Positions 6,496 to 10,012 of a stretch of DNA of 10,012 bases are shown here, piece by piece. The position numbers and the translations under genes are program-made. Location: assembly GCA_046153015.1 (NCBI GenBank), contig JBJXGF010000257.1:1-10012 (forward strand), read 5' to 3'. How positions within the stretch are numbered: position 1 is the stretch's first letter; each line of letters starts with the position of its first letter. Origin of the DNA: JBJXGF01 sp046153015. GTDB taxonomy: Bacteria > Actinomycetota > Acidimicrobiia > Acidimicrobiales > CAIXPF01. The notes beneath the pieces were generated by a model. It saw only the letters and a list, made by a program, of their open reading frames with translations. It had not been told where the DNA came from and ran no database searches.

Positions 6496-7265
6496 CCCGC
6501 CCCCTGTCCGAGTCCGCGGCGCCGGGCGCGCCGCCGGCGCGCCCCTCGTTCGGCTTGACTGCCGGTCTGGGCGCGGTCGGCTTGGCCGGCTTGGCCCTGC
6601 TCCTGCTCCTCGGCCTGGTGCTGAGCCCGCCCGACGTGGTGCAGGGCGAGGTCGTGCGCCTGATCTACGTGCACGTGCCGGCGGCCTTCGCCGTGATGTA
6701 CCTGGCCGTGCCCACGCTGGCGCTGGGCAGCCTGTTGGTGCTGTGGCGGCGCTCGCAGTTCTGGGACCTGGTGGCCGCATCGGCTGCGGAGATCGGCCTC
6801 GTGCTCACCGCGGTCACGCTGCTGTCGGGCATGGTGTGGGGCCGCGCCACCTGGGGGGTGTACTGGGTGTGGGACGCCCGGCTCACCACCACCGCGCTGC
6901 TGTTGGTGCTGCTGCTCGGCTACCTCGCCGTGCGGGGTTTGCCCGCCCCCCCGACGGTGCGGGCCCGCCGGGCGGCGGTGACCGGCCTGGTGGTGGCGGT
7001 CGACGTGCCGATCATCCACTACTCGGTCGACTGGTGGCGCAGCCTGCACCAGGGCCCGACGATCAGCCGACTCGACGTGACGATGGACGGGCTCATGCTG
7101 TTCACGCTGATGCTCGGTCTAGCGGTGTTCGCGGTGCTGTACGTGTGGCTGCTCATCCACCGGTTCCGCCTCGAGTGGCTGCACGAGCAGCTGGCCCTGG
7201 AGACCCTCGAACGGGACTTGACCGAGCGCCGCGCCCAAGCCGCCGCTCAGGAGGTCTTGCGATGA
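6492..7265 (+). CDS. ccmC: Heme-handling membrane protein CcmC
   Basis: CcmC binds heme at the outer face of the membrane through a WWD domain and passes it covalently to CcmE. The 257-residue product has about six membrane helices and the tryptophan-rich motif WGRATWGVYWVWDARLT (116-132). Two external histidines match the heme ligands of the family: H61 in IYVHVPAA and H186 in SVDWWRSLHQG (H60 and H184 in E. coli). The GTG at 6492 overlaps the ccmB stop and has GGAGGA at 6483-6488. The last 30 residues are charged and probably coiled (LEWLHEQL ... RRAQAAAQEVLR). Near its 3' end lies AGGAGGT (7249-7255), a ribosome-binding site for whatever starts at ATG 7262. Unlike all other ccm junctions, the next ccm gene does not begin there but 83 bp after the ccmC stop. 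Confidence 0.95.
   Translation: MTRPLSESAAPGAPPARPSFGLTAGLGAVGLAGLALLLLLGLVLSPPDVVQGEVVRLIYVHVPAAFAVMYLAVPTLALGSLLVLWRRSQFWDLVAASAAEIGLVLTAVTLLSGMVWGRATWGVYWVWDARLTTTALLLVLLLGYLAVRGLPAPPTVRARRAAVTGLVVAVDVPIIHYSVDWWRSLHQGPTISRLDVTMDGLMLFTLMLGLAVFAVLYVWLLIHRFRLEWLHEQLALETLERDLTERRAQAAAQEVLR
7249..7255 (+). promoter_or_regulatory. Strong ribosome-binding site now serving a 29-codon frame
   Basis: AGGAGGT is a perfect anti-16S match, 6 nt before ATG 7262. That ATG overlaps the ccmC stop (ATGA). The site would be ideal for a gene directly after ccmC, but ccmD starts at 7348, so this is probably the original ccmD ribosome-binding site, now cut off from its gene. Confidence 0.65.
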
Positions 7266-7351
7266 GCGCAGCGAATCGGACAACCGAGCGAGCGCCAGCG
7301 AGCCGGGGGTCGATGGGGTCCGGGGGCGCGAGCCCCCGGGATGAGCGATGA
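7262..7351 (+). other. 29-codon reading frame linking ccmC to ccmD, probably a coupling frame not a gene
   Basis: ATG 7262 overlaps the ccmC stop as ATGA, and the frame ends at TGA 7349-7351, which overlaps the ccmD ATG, again as ATGA. The encoded peptide is polar, rich in Arg, Ser, Gly and Ala, with no membrane segment or recognisable motif. It appears to be created by the repeat inserted here. It is likely translated because of the AGGAGGT site upstream, and could carry ribosomes to ccmD. A functional peptide cannot be excluded but nothing supports it. Confidence 0.45.
7320..7339 (+). promoter_or_regulatory. Perfect GC hairpin with GCGA loop just before ccmD
   Basis: CCGGGGGC (7320-7327) pairs perfectly with GCCCCCGG (7332-7339) around the tetraloop GCGA, a GNRA loop. 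The stem ends 8 nt before the ccmD ATG and would cover its initiation region unless ribosomes translating the 29-codon frame open it. No T-tract follows, so it is not an ordinary intrinsic terminator. It is the core of the inserted repeat. Confidence 0.6.
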
Positions 7352-7482
7352 GCGCGGCGGGTTACGTGGCGGCCGGCTATGTGCTCGTGCTCGGGCCTCT
7401 CGCGCTGTACGTGGCGCGGGTGCTGGGCCGGAGCCGCCGCTTGGCGCGCCAGGTGCCGGAGGCGAGGCGCCGGTGGATGTGA
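7348..7482 (+). CDS. ccmD: Small membrane protein CcmD-like
   Basis: The 44-residue product has one membrane helix (about 5-25, YVAAGYVLVLGPLALYVARVL) followed by a basic tail (RSRRLARQVPEARRRWM). Size, single helix, positive cytoplasmic tail and position between ccmC and ccmE match CcmD, which stabilises CcmE in the CcmABC complex and helps release holo-CcmE. Sequence conservation in CcmD is poor, so the call rests largely on layout. ATG 7348 overlaps the stop of the 29-codon frame (ATGA) and has only a weak GGGA upstream. The end overlaps the ccmE start region (GTG 7473 or 7479). Confidence 0.75.
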   Translation: MSAAGYVAAGYVLVLGPLALYVARVLGRSRRLARQVPEARRRWM

Positions 7483-7979
7483 CCGACGCGGCGGCCCCGG
7501 GCGGGGCTGCGCTCGACCTCACGCCGGCCCCGCCTCCCCCTAGGGCGCGGCGCGGGCGCGGCGCGTTCTCGGCGGCGTTGTTGGTGGTGGTGCTCGGCGC
7601 CCTCGGCTTCGTGCTGCTGCGGGGCCTCGGCGACGCGACCGTGTTCTTCTACAACGCCGACGAAGCCGTGGCCAGGCGAGGCGACCTGGCCGACAAGCGC
7701 TTCCGCCTGCAGGGCACCGTGGTGGACGGCTCGGTGGTCGACGACGCGGCCGGCGTCAGCTTCCTCGTCGAGCACAACGGCGTGCGGGCGGCGGTCCGCC
7801 ACCGCGGCGACCCGCCGGACCTGTTCCAGTCCGGGATCCCGGTCGTGGCCGAGGGCCGCTGGCAAGGCGACACCTTCGCCAGCGAGCGGGTGCTCGTGAA
7901 GCACTCCGAGGTGTACCAGGAGCAGCACCCGGAGCGGATCGAGGAGCCGGGGCCGCCCGACGAGGCGACCGGGCCGTGA
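7473..7979 (+). CDS. ccmE: Periplasmic-type heme chaperone CcmE
   Basis: CcmE binds heme covalently through one histidine and carries it from CcmC to CcmF. The 168-residue product has a Pro/Arg-rich cytoplasmic start, a membrane helix (about 31-50) and a beta-barrel domain: YNADEAVARRGDLADKRFRLQGTVVDGSV (60-88), VRHRGDPPDLFQSGIPVVAEGRW (108-130), then VLVKHSEVYQEQ (140-151). H144 is the expected heme-binding histidine and Y148 its conserved partner; most family members have KHDExY, here KHSEVY, so the D is S. GTG 7473 has GGAGG 10 nt upstream; GTG 7479, which makes a GTGA overlap with the ccmD stop, is the alternative. Longer in-frame extensions upstream only overlap ccmD and are rejected. 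The stop overlaps ccmF as GTGA. Confidence 0.92.
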   Translation: MDVTDAAAPGGAALDLTPAPPPPRARRGRGAFSAALLVVVLGALGFVLLRGLGDATVFFYNADEAVARRGDLADKRFRLQGTVVDGSVVDDAAGVSFLVEHNGVRAAVRHRGDPPDLFQSGIPVVAEGRWQGDTFASERVLVKHSEVYQEQHPERIEEPGPPDEATGP

Positions 7980-10012
7980 ACGGGGCGGTCGGCTTCGCCG
8001 GGGTCGTCCTCGGCGCCGTGAGCGCGCTGTTCGGCCTGGTCAGCGTGGCCGTAGGCCTGGCGCGGCGCCGCCGGGCCAGCGCCCACGGCGACGGCGCCGC
8101 GGCCGACCGGGCCGGGGGGCGGCTGCTCGCCCAGGCCCGCCCCTACTCGCTGCTGCTGCTGGCCGGCGCCGCGGTGGCCGTGCTCGCCATGGAACGGGCG
8201 CTGATCACCCGCGACTTCTCCGTGCAGTTCGTGCACGACCACGGTTCCCACAAGACGCCGGCGTTGTACAACATGGCCGCGCTGTGGTCGGCGCTCGAGG
8301 GTTCGATCCTGCTGTGGGCCCTGGTGCTGGCCGGCTACATCGCGCTGGTGCTCCACAAGTTCCGCAGCCGCCTCCGGGACCCGCTCGTGGGCTGGGCGGC
8401 GCTCACGCTGTTCGCGGTGGCGCTGTTCTTCTTCGGCCTGCTGCTCGGGCCGGCCAACCCGTTCGGGCGGGTCAGCGTGCCGCTGGGATACGACGGGCCC
8501 GGGCCCAACCCGCTGCTGCAGAACCACCCGCTGATGGTGGTCCACCCGCCGATGCTCTACCTCGGCTACGTGGGCTTCACCGTGCCGTTCGCGTTCGCGA
8601 TCGCCGCGCTGGTCACCGGTCGGGTGGGGGAGGGGTGGCTGCTCGAGACCCGCCGCTGGACCCTCTTCGCCTGGGGCTTCCTCTCGGCCGGCATCGTCCT
8701 CGGCGCCTGGTGGAGCTACGAGGTGCTCAACTGGGGCGGCTACTGGGCGTGGGACCCGGTGGAGAACGCCTCGTTCCTGCCGTGGCTGACCGGCACCGCG
8801 TTCCTGCACTCGGTGATGGTGCAGGAGCGGCGGGGGATGCTGCGGGTCTGGAACCTGTCGCTCGTCTGCGCCACGTTCGCGCTCACCGTGCTCGGAACCT
8901 TCCTCACCCGCTCCGGCGTGGTCGAGTCGGTTCACGCCTTCTCCGCCGGTTCGGTCGGCGGCCTGCTGCTCGCGTTCTTCGCGGTGGTGGTCGTGGTGTG
9001 CGTGGGGCTGATCGGCTGGCGGGGGGATCGGCTGCGCGCCCCCGGCCGGATCGACTCGCCGCTGTCGCGGGAGGGCGCCTTCCTGGCCAACAACGTGCTG
9101 TTCGCCGCGTTCGCGTTCGTGGTGCTGCTCGGCACGGTCTTCCCGCTCGTGATCGAGGCGCTGCAGGACGAGCGCATCACCGTGGGCGGCGAGTACTTCC
9201 GGCGGATGACCGCCCCGGTGGGGTTCACCCTCCTGTTCCTGATGGCGGTGGCGCCCGCCCTGCCGTGGCGCAAGGCCAGCGCCGGCGTGCTGCGCGACCG
9301 GCTGCACTGGCCGGCGTGGCTGGGCGTGGGCTCGGTGGTGCTGGCGGTGGCGGTCGGCGCGCGGGGCTTGGCGGCGTTGGCCGCCTTCGGCCTCGGCGGC
9401 TTCGCCGGCGGCGCGGCGCTGCGCCAGCTGGCGTTGTCCACCCGGCGGGGCGGCTGGCGCGGCCTGGTCGGCCGGGCCAACGGCGGCATGGTCGTGCACC
9501 TCGGGGTGGTGCTGCTCGCGGTCGGCTTCGCCGCCTCGTCGAGCTACGTGACCGACCGGGAGGTTCGCCTCGCGCCCGGCGAGTCGGCCGAGGTGGCCGG
9601 TCACACGCTCACGTTCCTCGACGCCCGGACCGTCGAGCGGCCCGAGAAGATCTCCCAGGTGGCCCGGGTGGCGATCGATGGCGGGCAGGCCTACGCGCCG
9701 TCGTGGAACCGCTACCGGGAGTCGGGGATGTCGATCGGCGAGCCGTCGGTGCGCAGCACCTGGCGGCGGGACGTGTGGCTGGTGCTGGCCAAGCCGCCCG
9801 GCGACGACGGCCGGATCGACCTCCGGGTGGTGGTGCAGCCGCTCGTGGCCTGGCTGTGGGCCGGCGGGGCGGTGATCGTGCTGGGCTCGGCGCTGGCCGC
9901 GGCCCCCGGCCGCCGGCGCCGGCCGACCGACCCTGCGTCGGCGCCCTCGCCGCTCGAAACCGAGGCCGAGGGCGGCGGCCGGCGGGCCGACTCGCCGGAC
10001 TCGGCGCCCACC
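7976..10012 (+). CDS. ccmF: Cytochrome c heme lyase subunit CcmF (C-terminal end off window)
   Basis: CcmF takes heme from CcmE and, with CcmH-type proteins, attaches it to the CxxCH cysteines of apocytochromes outside the membrane. The frame stays open for 679 codons to the right edge, already the usual CcmF length (about 640-680), so little is missing. The WWD motif is WGGYWAWDPVENASFLPWL (253-271). Histidines match the four conserved ones of E. coli CcmF (H173, H261, H303, H491): H190 in VVHPPMLYLGYVG, H278 in GTAFLHSVMVQERR, H320 in RSGVVESVHAFS, and H508 in GGMVVHLGVVLL. Many membrane helices are present, with a soluble external segment at about 525-620 and a final helix near 626-642, then a charged, low-complexity tail. 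GTG 7976 overlaps the ccmE stop, with GAGG 10 nt upstream. Confidence 0.95.
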   Translation, partial: MNGAVGFAGVVLGAVSALFGLVSVAVGLARRRRASAHGDGAAADRAGGRLLAQARPYSLLLLAGAAVAVLAMERALITRDFSVQFVHDHGSHKTPALYNMAALWSALEGSILLWALVLAGYIALVLHKFRSRLRDPLVGWAALTLFAVALFFFGLLLGPANPFGRVSVPLGYDGPGPNPLLQNHPLMVVHPPMLYLGYVGFTVPFAFAIAALVTGRVGEGWLLETRRWTLFAWGFLSAGIVLGAWWSYEVLNWGGYWAWDPVENASFLPWLTGTAFLHSVMVQERRGMLRVWNLSLVCATFALTVLGTFLTRSGVVESVHAFSAGSVGGLLLAFFAVVVVVCVGLIGWRGDRLRAPGRIDSPLSREGAFLANNVLFAAFAFVVLLGTVFPLVIEALQDERITVGGEYFRRMTAPVGFTLLFLMAVAPALPWRKASAGVLRDRLHWPAWLGVGSVVLAVAVGARGLAALAAFGLGGFAGGAALRQLALSTRRGGWRGLVGRANGGMVVHLGVVLLAVGFAASSSYVTDREVRLAPGESAEVAGHTLTFLDARTVERPEKISQVARVAIDGGQAYAPSWNRYRESGMSIGEPSVRSTWRRDVWLVLAKPPGDDGRIDLRVVVQPLVAWLWAGGAVIVLGSALAAAPGRRRRPTDPASAPSPLETEAEGGGRRADSPDSAPT

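Larger units (their letters stand above)
7259..7355 (+). repeat. Short inserted repeat flanked by 11-bp direct repeats
   Basis: GCGATGAGCGC occurs at 7259-7269 and again at 7345-7355, enclosing 75 bp (7270-7344). A further ATGAGCG copy sits at 7341-7347, so three copies of that 7-mer are present. The enclosed DNA holds two similar segments (GAGCGCAGCGAA and GAGCGCCAGCGAG) and the GC hairpin at 7320-7339. Removing 86 bp restores AGGAGGT-6 nt-ATGA followed directly by ccmD, an arrangement like the other junctions. This suggests insertion with target duplication, or a repeat element with these ends. No transposase is encoded; if mobile, it would move in trans. Confidence 0.55.

Noticed and set aside
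5515..6780. 421-codon minus-strand frame opposite ccmA-ccmC
   Set aside because: Low-complexity Arg/Ala/Gly product, opposite well-recognised ccm genes.
7341..7472. N-terminal extension of CcmE from ATG 7341
   Set aside because: It overlaps all of ccmD out of frame, is low-complexity, and a start at 7473 with a GGAGG site gives a normal CcmE.
7649..9604. 651-codon minus-strand open frame opposite ccmE and ccmF
   Set aside because: It is a shadow of codon bias: the product is rich in H, R, E, Q and G without any domain, and the plus strand encodes CcmF with all conserved histidines.
1..10012. CRISPR arrays, tRNA or rRNA genes, transposases, integrases, phage genes
   Set aside because: None seen: no regularly spaced repeats, no tRNA-like cloverleaf noticed, and no recombinase motifs in any believable frame. 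The window is mostly ordinary core-type genes.

Overview
The window is high-GC DNA with strong third-position G/C bias, GTG starts, leaderless-looking promoters and typical actinobacterial proteins: a CvnA-like histidine kinase core, a TB7.3-like free biotinyl domain, a DUF5317 membrane protein, a septum-formation-domain protein and a class E-like sortase. Together with a System I (Ccm) cytochrome c maturation operon, this suggests an actinobacterium of the class Acidimicrobiia (Iamia/Ilumatobacter-like). That placement is inference, since there is no rRNA or marker gene here.

Left part (1-2994). A sensor histidine kinase on the minus strand runs off the left edge. Upstream of it, on the same strand, is a pair of small membrane-protein genes that overlap by ATGA: a DUF5317 family protein followed by a 96-residue two-helix protein. 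Divergent from these is a 70-residue free-standing biotin/lipoyl attachment protein on the plus strand.

Middle part (3034-4944). Two minus-strand genes that probably form one unit encode a sortase with an unusual C-terminal double-membrane-helix extension and a secreted septum-formation-domain protein with four conserved cysteines.

Right part (5082-10012). A tightly packed plus-strand operon ccmA-ccmB-ccmC-ccmD-ccmE-ccmF encodes heme export and handling for c-type cytochrome maturation. It probably starts from a leaderless promoter divergent from the sortase. CcmA and CcmB form the ABC ATPase/permease, CcmC with small CcmD loads heme onto the chaperone CcmE, and CcmF takes heme from CcmE for ligation to apocytochrome. 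ccmF reaches the right edge and is nearly complete. ccmG/ccmH-type thiol-handling genes are not seen and may follow.

The most unusual DNA is the ccmC-ccmD junction. Every other ccm junction is a short overlap, but here about 86 bp intervene. They are flanked by an 11-bp direct repeat that contains the ATGA overlap, and they hold a perfect 8-bp GC hairpin with a GCGA loop. A perfect AGGAGGT ribosome-binding site now serves a 29-codon reading frame that ends in a new ATGA overlap with ccmD. This looks like a short repeat inserted into a stop/start overlap so that the translational coupling chain is kept. There is no gene-free stretch over 300 bases.
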